Assembly: GCA_944390675.1 (NCBI GenBank)
Contig: CALXQR010000004.1
Coordinates: 1 to 64,000 of the forward strand
DNA length: 64,000 bases
Source of the DNA: an uncultured Burkholderiaceae bacterium
GTDB taxonomy: Bacteria; Pseudomonadota; Gammaproteobacteria; Burkholderiales; Burkholderiaceae_F
Reading direction: 5' to 3'
The notes under the pieces are model-generated. The model did no database searches, was not told where the DNA came from, and saw only the letters and a list, made by a program, of their open reading frames with translations. The translations under genes and the position numbers were made by a program. Positions 41,899 through 51,830 of the stretch are shown one piece after another. Position 1 is the first letter of the stretch; each line of letters opens with the position of its first letter.

Positions 41899-43308
41899 AT
41901 GAAAGAAATTCGCACGCGTATCGCACCGTCTCCGACCGGGATGATGCACTTGGGCACCGCCCGCACGGCCATTTACTGCTGGGCCTACGCTCGCCACTTT
42001 GTGGGCGGCAAGTTCCTGCTCCGTATTGAAGACACCGACCAGGAGCGCTCCACGCAGGAAGCCGTTGATGTGATCATCAACGGTATGAAGTGGCTTGAAC
42101 TCGACTATGACGAAGGCCCCATCTATCAGATGGATCGCTTAAACCGCTACAAAGAAGTGGTCGATATGATGCTCGAAAAGGGCTTGGCCTATAAGTGCTA
42201 CGCCACCAAAGAAGAGCTCGATGCCCTGCGCGAAGAACAGATGGCTAAGAAGATTAAGCCTCGCTACGATGGCCGCTGGCGTCCTGAAAATTGCGTCGGC
42301 CGTCCGATTCCGGAAGGTGTCACGCCTGTTATCCGTTTCCGCAATCCTGATACGGGATCGGTGGGCTGGGACGATATGGTCTATGGCCACATCTCTTTTG
42401 AAAACACTGAGCTCGATGATTTGGTAATTATGCGCGGCGACGGCATCCCGACTTATAACTTCGCCGTGGTGGTCGACGATATTGATATGAAGGTGAGCCA
42501 CGTCGTGCGCGGCGCTGACCATATCAACAATACGCCCCGCCAGATCAACCTTTATCGCGCTTTGGGCGCTGAAGTGCCGGAATTTGCGCACTTGCCGCTC
42601 ATCAATGGCCCGGACAACCGTAAGTTGAGTAAACGCAACGGTGACGCAAGCGTCATGGACTACGAAAAGAAGGGCTATCTTCCCGAAGCGTTAGTGAACT
42701 ATCTCGCCCGTTTAGGCTGGGGCCATGGCAATGACGAAAAATTCACGAAGGCGCAGTTAGCCGAGTGGTTCGATCTTCGTCACTGCTCGAAGTCGCCTGC
42801 GTGCTTGGACCCGAAGAAACTCAATCACTTAAATCACCTCTATATCGCTGAGGCTGATAACGATCGCTTGGCTCGCTTGGTGCGTCCGCGCATTGAAGCA
42901 CGGGGCGGTGTGATTGACGGTCATGCGGATTTGGCCCGCGTGATGGAAATCACCAAGCAGCGTCCCGAAACGCTTGAAGCGTTGGCCGATAACTGCATGA
43001 TTTTCTACCGTCCCTTGCAGCGCGACGAAGCCCTTGTACGCGAAGTGCTTTCTAATGAACAAAGCCTTGCCGCCGTGAAGCTTTTCTTGGAACGCGCCCG
43101 CAATGTTGAAGTCTGGAACGCAGAAAACATCTACGGTGTTTTAAAAAGCATCATGGATGAAATGGCGATCAAGATGCCGGTGGTGGCTGTGCCTATCCGC
43201 GTGTTGGTGTTCGGTGAAAAAGTTTCGCCCGTCTTTGATAAGACGCTGGAACTTTTCGGCAAAGACACCGTGATTGCCAATATTGAAAGCGGCTTGAAGA
43301 TGCTCTAA
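41899..43308 (+). CDS. gltX: Glutamyl-tRNA synthetase
   Basis: The start at 41899 (MKEIRTRIAPSPTG) is preferred to a TTG at 41881. No clear ribosome-binding site is visible. The 469-residue class I synthetase has the HIGH-type motif PSPTGMMHLGTARTAIY, ADHINNTPRQINLYRALG, and KLSKR in NRKLSKRNGD. The anticodon-binding domain occupies the last ~160 residues. It could be the discriminating enzyme or charge both Glu and Gln tRNAs; gatCAB is not in this window. Confidence 0.96.
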   Translation: MKEIRTRIAPSPTGMMHLGTARTAIYCWAYARHFVGGKFLLRIEDTDQERSTQEAVDVIINGMKWLELDYDEGPIYQMDRLNRYKEVVDMMLEKGLAYKCYATKEELDALREEQMAKKIKPRYDGRWRPENCVGRPIPEGVTPVIRFRNPDTGSVGWDDMVYGHISFENTELDDLVIMRGDGIPTYNFAVVVDDIDMKVSHVVRGADHINNTPRQINLYRALGAEVPEFAHLPLINGPDNRKLSKRNGDASVMDYEKKGYLPEALVNYLARLGWGHGNDEKFTKAQLAEWFDLRHCSKSPACLDPKKLNHLNHLYIAEADNDRLARLVRPRIEARGGVIDGHADLARVMEITKQRPETLEALADNCMIFYRPLQRDEALVREVLSNEQSLAAVKLFLERARNVEVWNAENIYGVLKSIMDEMAIKMPVVAVPIRVLVFGEKVSPVFDKTLELFGKDTVIANIESGLKML

Positions 43309-43331
43309 TTGAAGTTTTTATTAGGACTTCC

Positions 43332-43368
43332 AATCCCGTCTCGGAAAAATACCGGACGGGATTTTTCT
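43332..43368. terminator. Bidirectional terminator between convergent genes
   Basis: AATCCCGTC (43332-43340) pairs with GACGGGATT (43355-43363), extended by CGG/CCG inside, followed by TTTTC on the plus strand. It ends gltX and probably the minus-strand gene at 43369. Confidence 0.8.
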
Positions 43369-44142
43369 TTAACGTTTGAAAAAACGAAGACCGCGATGAT
43401 CGGCAGGAGAAATAATGCCTTTTTCTTCAAGTGTGTCGATTAACCCTTGAGCGCGTTTGGAATCAATGCGAAGCTGCGCCTGAAGGATTTCAAGCGTGCG
43501 TTTTTCATCAAGAACAAGAAGGCTTCTTGCGGCATCAATGAGACCGTCGCCTGTGGCATTTAAATCAAAGCCCGCGCGCTCAAAGGCTTCACGCACAGAA
43601 GCCGACAAGCTTCTGACATACTCTTCGGTTGTATTTTTCGAGGGTGTCGGCAGCACCAGGATTTGCGCGTGTTCAAACCGTTGCTCAAGGGCTTTTAGCC
43701 TCATCGTTGTGATGCGGCGAGGGGGATAGAGAGCCTTGCCGATGACCGCGCTGATGCGGGGCGCCAAAGCGTCGCTTGCCATCGCTTCATAAAGATAGGC
43801 GCTTAAGACAAGAATGACTTTGGGGCGCGTTTCTTCAATCACCTGAGCAACCTTTTCTCCTGTTTGTATGAAGTGTTTGACGGTTTGCGGACCGTGAAGT
43901 TCAGCCGGTATTGAATCGCACCACACCACTTCTGTCGTATGGCGTTCAAGCCAGGTGGGATTTTTGGTTGAGCCCGAGAGCGCGATGCCCCAAATTTTGA
44001 ACCACTTCACGAGCGCGTCGCGAATTTTGCCTTGAGCCGCCCGCGGATCAAAGTAGTGCGAGCGAAGGGGGCCCACCGCGCCCTGATCGGGGAGCGTCAC
44101 AATCAATAGACCGCCTTCGGGCAGCGTGTGAGACTCAGCCAT
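43369..44142 (-). CDS. Protein with glycosylase-like N-terminus and FtsK-gamma-like C-terminus
   Basis: A 257-residue protein. The last ~50 residues (ARSLLVLDEKRTLEILQAQL, RIDSKRAQGLIDTLEEKGII, SPADHRGLRFF) follow the winged-helix gamma domain of FtsK, which reads KOPS sequences (RIGYNRAARLIDQMEEEGIVSP in FtsK). The N-terminal ~190 residues (LLIVTLPDQGAVGPLRSHYF, KVILVLSAYLYEAMAS, ILVLPTPSKNTTEEYVRSL) recall the uracil-DNA glycosylase superfamily, without a certain catalytic motif. There is no FtsK motor. It overlaps the upstream activase gene by eight bases. The function is unknown. Confidence 0.6.
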   Translation of the reverse strand: MAESHTLPEGGLLIVTLPDQGAVGPLRSHYFDPRAAQGKIRDALVKWFKIWGIALSGSTKNPTWLERHTTEVVWCDSIPAELHGPQTVKHFIQTGEKVAQVIEETRPKVILVLSAYLYEAMASDALAPRISAVIGKALYPPRRITTMRLKALEQRFEHAQILVLPTPSKNTTEEYVRSLSASVREAFERAGFDLNATGDGLIDAARSLLVLDEKRTLEILQAQLRIDSKRAQGLIDTLEEKGIISPADHRGLRFFKR

Positions 44143-47100
44143 GTTTTGCCTCTTTTTCGATTTCTCTTGCTTGCGCCATAAAAAGCTTTAAGCGGTTCGT
44201 GAAGTTGGCGTGCGAGGTGCCGGCTTCAAAGTCTATCGCGCAGAGGTTGGCATTGGGATAAAGCTGCCTGAGCACACGCATGACGCCTTTACCGGTAATG
44301 TGGTTAGGCAGACAGGCAAAAGGCTGCAGACAAAGCACGTTCGGAGCGCCCGTTTCCAAAAATTCAATCATCTCAGCTGTCAAAAGCCAGCCCTCGCCAG
44401 CCTGCTGCGCAGGCGACATCAAGCTTCTTAAGCGACTCAAGTGTTCTTTGAGCGTGGGCATTTCAAAGTACCCCGCGGCTTTGAGTCCCTCATTGGCGTC
44501 CGCTCTGAGCGACTCGAAGTATCGCACATAAAGGCGCGAGGTGAGCGCAATCATCTTCGGGCCCTTCAAGGCTTCGGCTTGAAAGATTGGATCGTAGAAG
44601 CAGTACAAAAGGAAGCTTGCGATATCGCCCAAGCGCGGTTCTGCTCCTTCGGCAAAAAGCTCTTCAAGAATATTGAGGTTGGCCTGCGGGTGGTATTTGA
44701 GCAAAATCTCGCCCACAATGCCTACCTGAGGTTTCTTCTCATCACTCTTAGGCACTGCGGCAAATTCGCGCGCCATCTCGCGTGCGTTCTTTTTGAGTCC
44801 CGCGCGGCCCAACTCTATATCGCGGCAAGCAATCGCCTGCCACTTCTCAAGGAGCTTCTGCGCTGCGCCTTTTTCCGTTTCGTAGGCGCGCGTTTTAAGG
44901 TAGAGCGTTTGCAAAAGATCGCCGTAGACAACAGCCAGCACAATGCGGTTTAAGCCCTTTAAGCCTAAAGGCAGCTGATCGGTGCCGCTCACTTTATGCG
45001 TGGAAATCGTGATGACGGGGAGATCGTCCATGCCGAGATCTCTGAGCGCCCACTTCAGTAGCGTCGCGTAGTTTGTCGCTCGGCACGGTCCGCACGTCTG
45101 CGCCATCAAAAGCGCGCTCGTGTCTTTATCAAAATCTTTTGCGGTAACCGCTTCGAGAAGCTGCCCGATCACAACGATTGCCGGGTAACAGGCGTCGTTA
45201 TTGACGTAGCGCAGCCCCAATTGAATCGCCTCGGGCGAAACCGTGGGCAAGACCTTTGCGTTAAAGCCCAAGGTATTGAGCGCGCGCTCCAGAATCGGGA
45301 AGTGAATAGGCGCCATCTGCGGCACATAGATCGTTTTGACGGCTTTGGCATCAAGCGGTTTTTTATCGCTCTTTTTTTCACTTGTATGCCAAACAATAGG
45401 CGCCTCAGGCACAGATGCGTTTAATTGACGGCGGTCTTTCACCGCGGCAAAAAGTGAGCGCAGGCGAATGCGCGCGGCGCCCAGCGTGTCGCCTTCGTCA
45501 ATTTTGAGCATGGTGTAGAGCTTACCGGCGGGTTCCAGAATGCGTCTGACTTGTTCAGAGGTGATTGCATCGAGTCCGCAGCCGAAACTCACCAAATGCA
45601 CAAGCTCTGCCCAAGGTTTGTCACGTGTGAGTTCGGCAGCGCGATAAAGGCGGCTGTGGAACGTCCACTGGTCAATCACGTCAAGCGAAGTCGTATCGGG
45701 TGCCATATGCGCGATCGAATCTTCCGTGACGATATCGGCGCCCATCGAAGCAATAAGCGTGCAGATGCCGTGATTCACGAAGGGGTCCATGTGATAGGGG
45801 TGCGAGGCAATCACCACAAGAGGAGCCTTGGAGACTTCATGCTCACGCCAGCACTGCTCACCCATCTGGCGCACCTGTCGTTGATAGATCTGCTGTGCGC
45901 TCTCGGCGCTTTTAACAGCTTCGCGAATTTCAGAAGCGGGGATTTGCGGGAATGCTTCTTTAATGGCACGCTCGACGGTCTTGCCTTCATTGAGATCAAC
46001 AAAGGGCGTAAGCAGTTTCGCTTCAGGGTGCGTGCATTCAAAATTAAGTTTCAGTGCTTCCGGATAGCCGCCCACCACTGGGCAGGCAAAACGGCCCGGG
46101 ACATTGGTGAAGTTTGTTCTTTCTTTAGGCACACACGGCAGCCAAATGGTTTTCACACCTTTTTTGGCAAGCCACGTCACGTGCCCGTGGGCGAGTTTCG
46201 CGGGCAGACATAAGCTCTGCGAGGGGATGCTTTCGATGCCAAGCCCGGCGATGTAGTGATCGGAATAGGGCGAGAGCTCCACGTGAAAGCCGAGTTTTGT
46301 GAAAAGCTCAAACCAGTAGGGGTAGTGCTCATAGATATTGAGCACACGCGCAATGCCGATCGTGCCGCGGGGGGCTTTGTCTTCGGCAAGGGGCTCCCGG
46401 TTAAACAAGAGCGCGCATTTTTTATCGATGAAGTGCTCAGCGTTTTTGCCCTCGACACTCTTTAGAGCAAAGTCGCAGCGGTTGCCGCTCACGTGCTTTT
46501 GACCGCTTGCAAAACGGTGCAGGGTGAGCAGACAGTGGTTGTTGCAGCTCTTGCAGCGAAATTCTGTGGTTTTAACGTCTGAGAGATCAAGCGCTTTGGC
46601 AGAAAGATCAAGTTCAGGCGTATCCGCAGTTGTTCTCTCGCGCGCGATCAGTGCGGCGCCGTAGGCACCCATGAGGCCCGCGATATCCGGACGGATCACG
46701 TCCTTGCCGATATAAAGTTCAAAGGCGCGCAAAATTGCGTCATTTAAAAATGTCCCGCCTTGTACGAGCACATGCTCGCCCAACTGTTTCGTATCGGCGA
46801 TGCGAAGCACTTTATGAAGCGCGTTTAAAACAATTGAGTGGCAAAGGCCCGCGGCAATATCGGCGACCGTGGCGCCCGCGCTTTGCGCTTGCTTGACCTT
46901 CGAATTCATAAAGACCGTGCAGCGCGTGCCCAGGTCGCAGGGATTGTCCGCATGAAGCGCCTTATCGACAAAGTCCGAAAGGGTGAGGCCCAGTTGTTTT
47001 GCGTACGTTTCAATAAAAGAGCCGCAGCCCGAGGAACACGCTTCATTGAGTTTGACGTCAGAGATGGCCCCGCCCGTGACCTTCAGACACTTCATGTCCT

Positions 47101-48388
47101 GGCCGCCGATATCAATCACGTAACTTGTTTCGGGGTCAAAAGCGACCGCCGCGCGCTGGTGCGCAAGCGTTTCCACTTCGTTAAATTGACTGCCGAGAGC
47201 CGCCTGAGCAAGGCTTGCGCCATAGCCCGTTGTGCAGATTGCGCGGATCTTCGCACTTTGGGGAAGAGCGTTAACGAGTTCGAGCACTTTCGGAATGAGT
47301 TTTGGCAGCGGATCGCCTTCATTGTGGCTGTACCAATCGGTGAGAATCTCGCCATCGTTATCAATTAAAGCGAGTTTAACGGTGGTGCTGCCCAAATCGA
47401 TGCCAAGGAACAAGTTACCAGTGGCACTCATTAAATCTCCGCGGCGAGCTTTGTGCTGAGCGTGGCGATTTTTAAATTGAAGAATCTCTTCTTCATCTTT
47501 GAAAAAGGGTGCGAGATGAGCCGATTCACCGGCGATTGTGTTGATCGCGGAAATTTTGCGAAGAAAATCGTCAAGCGTGGGCTCATTATCCAACGCGTTT
47601 TCAAACGCATCAAGCGCCGCGCCGTACGCGACGGCGTATTGGGAATTTTCAAAGTGCTCAAACGTTGTTTTTTCGGCTTTGAGTTTGCGCTCAAAAGCAA
47701 GCGCTAACTGCGGCAGAAAGTGAAGGGGACCGCCCAAGAAGGCCACGCGCCCTGCAATCGGGCGCCCGCAGGCAAGTCCGCTGATCGCTTGATCGGCCAC
47801 GGCTTCAAAAATGCTTCGGGCAATTTCTTCTCGCGGCACACCGCTATTGAGAAGCGCCACAACGTCGGTTTTGGCAAAAACGCCACAGCGCGAGGCAATC
47901 GGGTGCGAGCGTTTGGCGTTTTCCGCGAGCCGGTCAAGGCCCACGGGATCGGTGTCAAGGAGCGAGGCCATCTGGTCGATAAATGCGCCCGTGCCGCCCG
48001 CGCACGCTTCATTCATGCGCAGTTCCACTCCTTGGGTGAGGTAAATGATTTTGGCGTCTTCGCCGCCCAATTCCACGGCGACGTCTAAGAGGGGATCGTT
48101 TGCGCGCAGATAGGTGCCCGCGGCCACCACTTCCTGCACAAAACGGGTGCCCGTGGTGCCTGCGAGAATGAGTGCACCGGAACCCGAAAGGCGGACCGAA
48201 GCGGCGCCGCTTTCGGGATGCTTTTGATGGAGATCGGTTAAAAGGGTTTTCAATGTCGCGGCCACGTCGCTTTTATGACGCTCGTAGCGCGAAGCGATGA
48301 TCTTTTTTTCACTGTCAACGAGCGCGTATTTGATCGTCGTTGATCCGATGTCAATGCCCAAAGACAAACAGGCGGTTTCCAACTGCAT
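44135..48388 (-). CDS. Giant acyl-CoA dehydratase activase-related protein
   Basis: The 1,417-residue protein contains two BadF/BadG/BcrA/HgdC ASKHA ATPase domains (about residues 8-260 and 325-590). Each starts with GIDIGSTTIKYAL or GIDLGSTTVKLAL and has a cluster-ligating region, NEACAGGTGAFID and NEACSSGCGSFIE. A CKSCNNHC motif follows near 617, then a DUF2229 segment and an HgdB/BcrC-like C-terminal half (LMAQTCGPCRATNYATLL). HgdC-type activators pass one electron per ATP to 2-hydroxyacyl-CoA dehydratases. Full-length fused versions occur in many anaerobes, with unsettled function. It is oxygen-sensitive by analogy, supporting an anaerobic host. No separate dehydratase genes are near. Confidence 0.9.
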   Translation of the reverse strand: MQLETACLSLGIDIGSTTIKYALVDSEKKIIASRYERHKSDVAATLKTLLTDLHQKHPESGAASVRLSGSGALILAGTTGTRFVQEVVAAGTYLRANDPLLDVAVELGGEDAKIIYLTQGVELRMNEACAGGTGAFIDQMASLLDTDPVGLDRLAENAKRSHPIASRCGVFAKTDVVALLNSGVPREEIARSIFEAVADQAISGLACGRPIAGRVAFLGGPLHFLPQLALAFERKLKAEKTTFEHFENSQYAVAYGAALDAFENALDNEPTLDDFLRKISAINTIAGESAHLAPFFKDEEEILQFKNRHAQHKARRGDLMSATGNLFLGIDLGSTTVKLALIDNDGEILTDWYSHNEGDPLPKLIPKVLELVNALPQSAKIRAICTTGYGASLAQAALGSQFNEVETLAHQRAAVAFDPETSYVIDIGGQDMKCLKVTGGAISDVKLNEACSSGCGSFIETYAKQLGLTLSDFVDKALHADNPCDLGTRCTVFMNSKVKQAQSAGATVADIAAGLCHSIVLNALHKVLRIADTKQLGEHVLVQGGTFLNDAILRAFELYIGKDVIRPDIAGLMGAYGAALIARERTTADTPELDLSAKALDLSDVKTTEFRCKSCNNHCLLTLHRFASGQKHVSGNRCDFALKSVEGKNAEHFIDKKCALLFNREPLAEDKAPRGTIGIARVLNIYEHYPYWFELFTKLGFHVELSPYSDHYIAGLGIESIPSQSLCLPAKLAHGHVTWLAKKGVKTIWLPCVPKERTNFTNVPGRFACPVVGGYPEALKLNFECTHPEAKLLTPFVDLNEGKTVERAIKEAFPQIPASEIREAVKSAESAQQIYQRQVRQMGEQCWREHEVSKAPLVVIASHPYHMDPFVNHGICTLIASMGADIVTEDSIAHMAPDTTSLDVIDQWTFHSRLYRAAELTRDKPWAELVHLVSFGCGLDAITSEQVRRILEPAGKLYTMLKIDEGDTLGAARIRLRSLFAAVKDRRQLNASVPEAPIVWHTSEKKSDKKPLDAKAVKTIYVPQMAPIHFPILERALNTLGFNAKVLPTVSPEAIQLGLRYVNNDACYPAIVVIGQLLEAVTAKDFDKDTSALLMAQTCGPCRATNYATLLKWALRDLGMDDLPVITISTHKVSGTDQLPLGLKGLNRIVLAVVYGDLLQTLYLKTRAYETEKGAAQKLLEKWQAIACRDIELGRAGLKKNAREMAREFAAVPKSDEKKPQVGIVGEILLKYHPQANLNILEELFAEGAEPRLGDIASFLLYCFYDPIFQAEALKGPKMIALTSRLYVRYFESLRADANEGLKAAGYFEMPTLKEHLSRLRSLMSPAQQAGEGWLLTAEMIEFLETGAPNVLCLQPFACLPNHITGKGVMRVLRQLYPNANLCAIDFEAGTSHANFTNRLKLFMAQAREIEKEAKHG

Positions 48389-48606
48389 AAAACTTTTTAA
48401 TTTTTCTAATAAAAAAGACCCACAAACCCCTCTCGGTGCTCTTTCTCAGGGTCTTCCGATACCTGAAATTTTATCGGAGCGTGGTCCGGTTGGATTGCCT
48501 AATTTTTAAGCAAATTGTTATTTGCGAACATCATTAAAAAGCCTGCGTTTGAATTCAAATTGCCTGGTTACGTCAAAGATATTTGAAGAAGCGATAGAGA
48601 AAGCAT
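48389..48606. other. Intergenic region upstream of the activase gene
   Basis: AT-rich spacer without a gene. AGACCC/GGGTCT and CCGAT/ATCGG form weak stem-loops around 48415-48485, possibly a terminator for the neighbouring unit or part of the activase leader. Confidence 0.3.
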
Positions 48607-49776
48607 CTATCTTTGTGCTTTGTCAGCTGCTTTCTCGCAATGGATTTTCCAGGTTGCAAACAAAAGCAAAAAGCCGATGCCCGCGAGCGCTCCTCCCGGT
48701 ACGCAGGCCCAGTTTTCGTGATAGCCTGCCTCAATCGGCAGGCCTCCCAGCCATGCGCCGACAGCGTTTCCGAAGTTAAAGGCGACTTGTCCCATGGCGG
48801 CAGCTAAAAGCTGGCCTTCTTTGGCATTTTGAAGGATAAGAACTTGTTCGGGGCCTGAAATAAAGAAAACGCAACCGGCGGCGATGACGGTCAGTCCAAT
48901 CGCAACCCAAGTCAAATGCGCACCGAAAAATAAACAAGCCAGCGAGCAGCAAAGAACACCTTGCCCGATGCAAGCCAATCCTGCGTTGCTGACTCGTCTT
49001 GAGAGTTTGGCCGCAAAAAGATTACCGCAAACCATACCCAAACCAGCCAGTGTGATCACTGCGCTCATCAGCGATGCCGGCACAGAGGCCAAATTCTCCA
49101 TAATCGGATTGACGTAGCTGTAGTAGGCAAAAAAGCCCCCATTGCCAAAGCCAATAGCTCCCAACACCAACCATGGTGTCAAATGAGTCAGAAACCTAAA
49201 TTGAGCAGAAAATCCGTGATCGGGTAATGCCGGCAAAGCAGGAACCCAAAGTTTGATGCCGATGAAGACAAGGGCCGCGACCGCGGTGACAATCATAAAA
49301 GCGAGCCGCCAGGTGATAGCCCAAGAAAGAAAACTTCCCAATGGTACGCCGATAAGATTGGCAACCGTCATGCCGGCTACCATGAGACATACATCCTTAG
49401 AAGCTTCGCCTTTTTTTGCCAATTGTGTCGCTACAATGGCGCCGACTCCAAAATAAGCTCCGTGAGGCAGGCCGGCAATAAGGCGGGCGCAGAGCATGCT
49501 CCAATAATCAAAAGCAAATACTGTTAGGCCATTTCCGAGAAAAATAAATCCGACAATCAACAAAAGCAAGCTTTTGAGTCCGAGATTTCTTGCAAAGATG
49601 ACCATCAAGAGCGCGCCGATGCAAACACCGCTCGCGTAAGCGGAGACAAAGTGACCGGCTTGCGGAATACTGACATTGAGGTCAGCTGCCACATTGGACA
49701 GAATGGACATCATGCAGAATTCGGCAATGCCCAATGCTAATGTGCCCAAACTTAAGGCGATCAAATGTTTTTTCAA
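48607..49776 (-). CDS. MFS transporter, AraJ-like
   Basis: A 389-residue, twelve-TM protein. It begins MKKHLIALSLGTLALGIAEF and has ARLIAGLPHGAYFGVGAIVAT, the signature of the AraJ/drug:H+ antiporter-1 group, and a second half with VITLAGLGMVCGNLFAAKLSRR. It likely exports sugars, arabinose-like molecules or drugs. Single gene, downstream of no obvious partner. Confidence 0.9.
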   Translation of the reverse strand: MKKHLIALSLGTLALGIAEFCMMSILSNVAADLNVSIPQAGHFVSAYASGVCIGALLMVIFARNLGLKSLLLLIVGFIFLGNGLTVFAFDYWSMLCARLIAGLPHGAYFGVGAIVATQLAKKGEASKDVCLMVAGMTVANLIGVPLGSFLSWAITWRLAFMIVTAVAALVFIGIKLWVPALPALPDHGFSAQFRFLTHLTPWLVLGAIGFGNGGFFAYYSYVNPIMENLASVPASLMSAVITLAGLGMVCGNLFAAKLSRRVSNAGLACIGQGVLCCSLACLFFGAHLTWVAIGLTVIAAGCVFFISGPEQVLILQNAKEGQLLAAAMGQVAFNFGNAVGAWLGGLPIEAGYHENWACVPGGALAGIGFLLLFATWKIHCEKAADKAQR

Positions 49777-49920
49777 AAAGAGCCCCTTTCCTTGATTGCG
49801 TTTGCCAGAATACTCTGATCGGATGCTTCTGAGACTTTTTTTTCCTAATTAATTTTCTCTATTCGAAGATGAATTTTTTATAACGCCAGATGAATTGGAA
49901 AAAGTTTTCAGGCACAAAAA

Positions 49921-49950
49921 ATGCCGGATTTCAGTGTTGAGATCCGGCAT
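49921..49950 (-). terminator. Terminator of the cyclophilin operon
   Basis: ATGCCGGAT (49921-49929) pairs with ATCCGGCAT (49942-49950). On the minus strand TTTTTTGTG follows. Confidence 0.8.
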
Positions 49951-49974
49951 TGCAAAAAGGTTAACGATGAGCGA

Positions 49975-50472
49975 TTAGTCTTCGATCACTTCAGCCTTTT
50001 CAATAATGACGTTTTCTTTGGGCACATCATCGTAAAAGCCCCAGCGGCCGGTTTTCACGCGGGCGATTCTGTCGACCGTGTCTTCGCCGGCGATCACTTT
50101 GCCGAAAACGGCGTAGCCCCAACCTTGCGGGGTGGGAGCCGTGTGGTTTAAGAAATCATTGTCAGCCACGTTGATGAAAAATTGCGCGGTGGCGGAGTGC
50201 GGGTCGCTCGTGCGGGCCATGGCGATCGTGTACTTGTCGTTGCGAAGGCCGTTGTCAGCTTCGTTTTTTATCGGGCCGCGCGTTTTCTTTTCTCTCATGC
50301 CGGCTTCAAGGCCGCCGCCTTGGATCATAAAGCCTGCGATTACACGATGGAAAATCGTGTTGTTGTAAAAACCGTCACGAACATATTGTTCAAAGTTTTT
50401 GCTCGTCGCAGGCGCGTGCTCGTAGTCGAGTTCGAGATCAATCACGCCCATATTGGTGGTCAAACGAATCAT
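49975..50472 (-). CDS. ppiB: Cytoplasmic peptidyl-prolyl isomerase (cyclophilin)
   Basis: A 165-residue cyclophilin without a signal peptide. The active-site Arg and Phe are in [17 protein letters not shown], with [13 protein letters not shown] and the [18 protein letters not shown] strand. It speeds proline isomerisation during folding. It directly follows a secreted paralogue (three-base gap). Confidence 0.95.
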   Translation of the reverse strand: MIRLTTNMGVIDLELDYEHAPATSKNFEQYVRDGFYNNTIFHRVIAGFMIQGGGLEAGMREKKTRGPIKNEADNGLRNDKYTIAMARTSDPHSATAQFFINVADNDFLNHTAPTPQGWGYAVFGKVIAGEDTVDRIARVKTGRWGFYDDVPKENVIIEKAEVIED

Positions 50473-50475
50473 CTT

Positions 50476-51057
50476 CTATTTTCCTTTAACAATGGTCATT
50501 TTCTTAATCACAACGTCACGGATGGGCACGTCGTCAAAGTAGCCCACCGAGTGGGTTTTGACGCGAGCAATCGCATCCACCGTGTTCATCCCGGCGATCA
50601 CCTTGCCGAAAACCGTGTAGCCATAGCCGTCACGCGAGGCGTTGGCGTTCAAAAAGTGGTTGTCCTTGACGTTAATAAAGAATTGGCTTGTGGCCGAATT
50701 CGGGTCATTGGTGCGCGCCATGGCGATCGTGCCGCGGGCATTGGATAAACCGTTACGGGATTCTATCGGAATCGGCGCTCGGGTGTCTTTTTCATCCATG
50801 CCGCTCGTAAATCCGCCGCCCTGAATCATGAAATTGGGAATGACGCGGTGAAAAAGCGTGTTCTTATAAAAACCGCTTTTCACGTAGGCCAAAAAGTTGG
50901 CAACGGTTTTGGGCGCGGCTTTTTCATTTAATTCAACCGTAAAGGCGCCCATGTTGGTTTCAATTTTGACTTGAGGGGCAGCCTGAGCGGCAATGGCGGC
51001 CGGCAAAATCGCAAGAGCGGCCAAGGCGCCTGCAAATTGTCTGCGGGAAATAATCAT
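50476..51057 (-). CDS. ppiA: Exported cyclophilin-type peptidyl-prolyl isomerase
   Basis: A 193-residue protein with a signal peptide containing [18 protein letters not shown], resembling a Tat signal (twin Arg, then F at +2) ending AQA. The cyclophilin domain has [15 protein letters not shown] and [13 protein letters not shown]. It is the periplasmic counterpart of the gene downstream and probably arose from the same duplication. Tat versus Sec export is uncertain. Confidence 0.92.
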   Translation of the reverse strand: MIISRRQFAGALAALAILPAAIAAQAAPQVKIETNMGAFTVELNEKAAPKTVANFLAYVKSGFYKNTLFHRVIPNFMIQGGGFTSGMDEKDTRAPIPIESRNGLSNARGTIAMARTNDPNSATSQFFINVKDNHFLNANASRDGYGYTVFGKVIAGMNTVDAIARVKTHSVGYFDDVPIRDVVIKKMTIVKGK

Positions 51058-51075
51058 GACGTTGTAATCCTAAAT

Positions 51076-51648
51076 TTACTTTTGAAGTTCTTTTTTAAAG
51101 TTTTGCACTTTACGCGTTAAGCGCCTGTCTTTGGGAGTGAGCGAGAGCGCTTTTTCATAGTATCTCAACGCCGCGCGCTTATCCGGGCGTTTGCCTTCGA
51201 GCGCCAAATCGCCCAGATTTTCAAAGCCCAAGGCAAAATTCGGATTGATGGTCACGGCTTGCGTGAGAAGGTCACGGGCTGCCTCAAGGTTGCCTTCCGA
51301 AGCGTAGATTGCCGCGAGATTGTTGTACGGTTCTACAACTTCAGGGTAGCGGTCGATAAATTCTCTGAAAAGGCGCTTGGCTGTGGGCTTGTCGCCCATG
51401 CGGGTGTAGACCACCGCGCGTTTGAATTTAAGCTGCGCGTTTTGCGGGTTTTCTTTTAAAGCGATCGCAATGTGCTTGAGCGCTTCGCGCCACTCTTTGT
51501 CATCAATTAACTGATCAATGAGCGTGATGCGCTGCGCCTCGTTTCGCGGCTCTTCATATTCAATAGAGGCTTGAGCGGGCAGGCTTGCCGCCGCGCAGGC
51601 CATAAAAGCCGCGGCGCCAATCGCGAGTATTTTGGGCAAGGTCTTCAT
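51076..51648 (-). CDS. Exported TPR protein
   Basis: The start at 51648 (MKTLPKILAIGAAAFMACAA) gives a normal signal peptide; the frame also extends to 51699. The 190-residue product has three to four TPR units (EWREALKHIAIALKENP, NAQLKFKRAVVYTRMGDKPTA, PYNNLAAIYASEGNLEAARD, NPNFALGFENLGDLALEG). A periplasmic protein-interaction role is likely. It is upstream of, and probably cotranscribed with, the two cyclophilins. Confidence 0.85.
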   Translation of the reverse strand: MKTLPKILAIGAAAFMACAAASLPAQASIEYEEPRNEAQRITLIDQLIDDKEWREALKHIAIALKENPQNAQLKFKRAVVYTRMGDKPTAKRLFREFIDRYPEVVEPYNNLAAIYASEGNLEAARDLLTQAVTINPNFALGFENLGDLALEGKRPDKRAALRYYEKALSLTPKDRRLTRKVQNFKKELQK

Positions 51649-51830
51649 TATCGGATTCCGGCACTTAATTTCAATCGCATTATATCGGCAGAAGCGCACC
51701 CCCGACGGTTTTCAAATGCAACCAACCGTATCCGAAATTTTTGTGTTTCGTTCAAAAAGCGCAAGCACCGTTCCGACGCCTTCTATATACTTTGAAAATT
51801 AACGTTTTTAGCTAAATACTGATTGTCATC

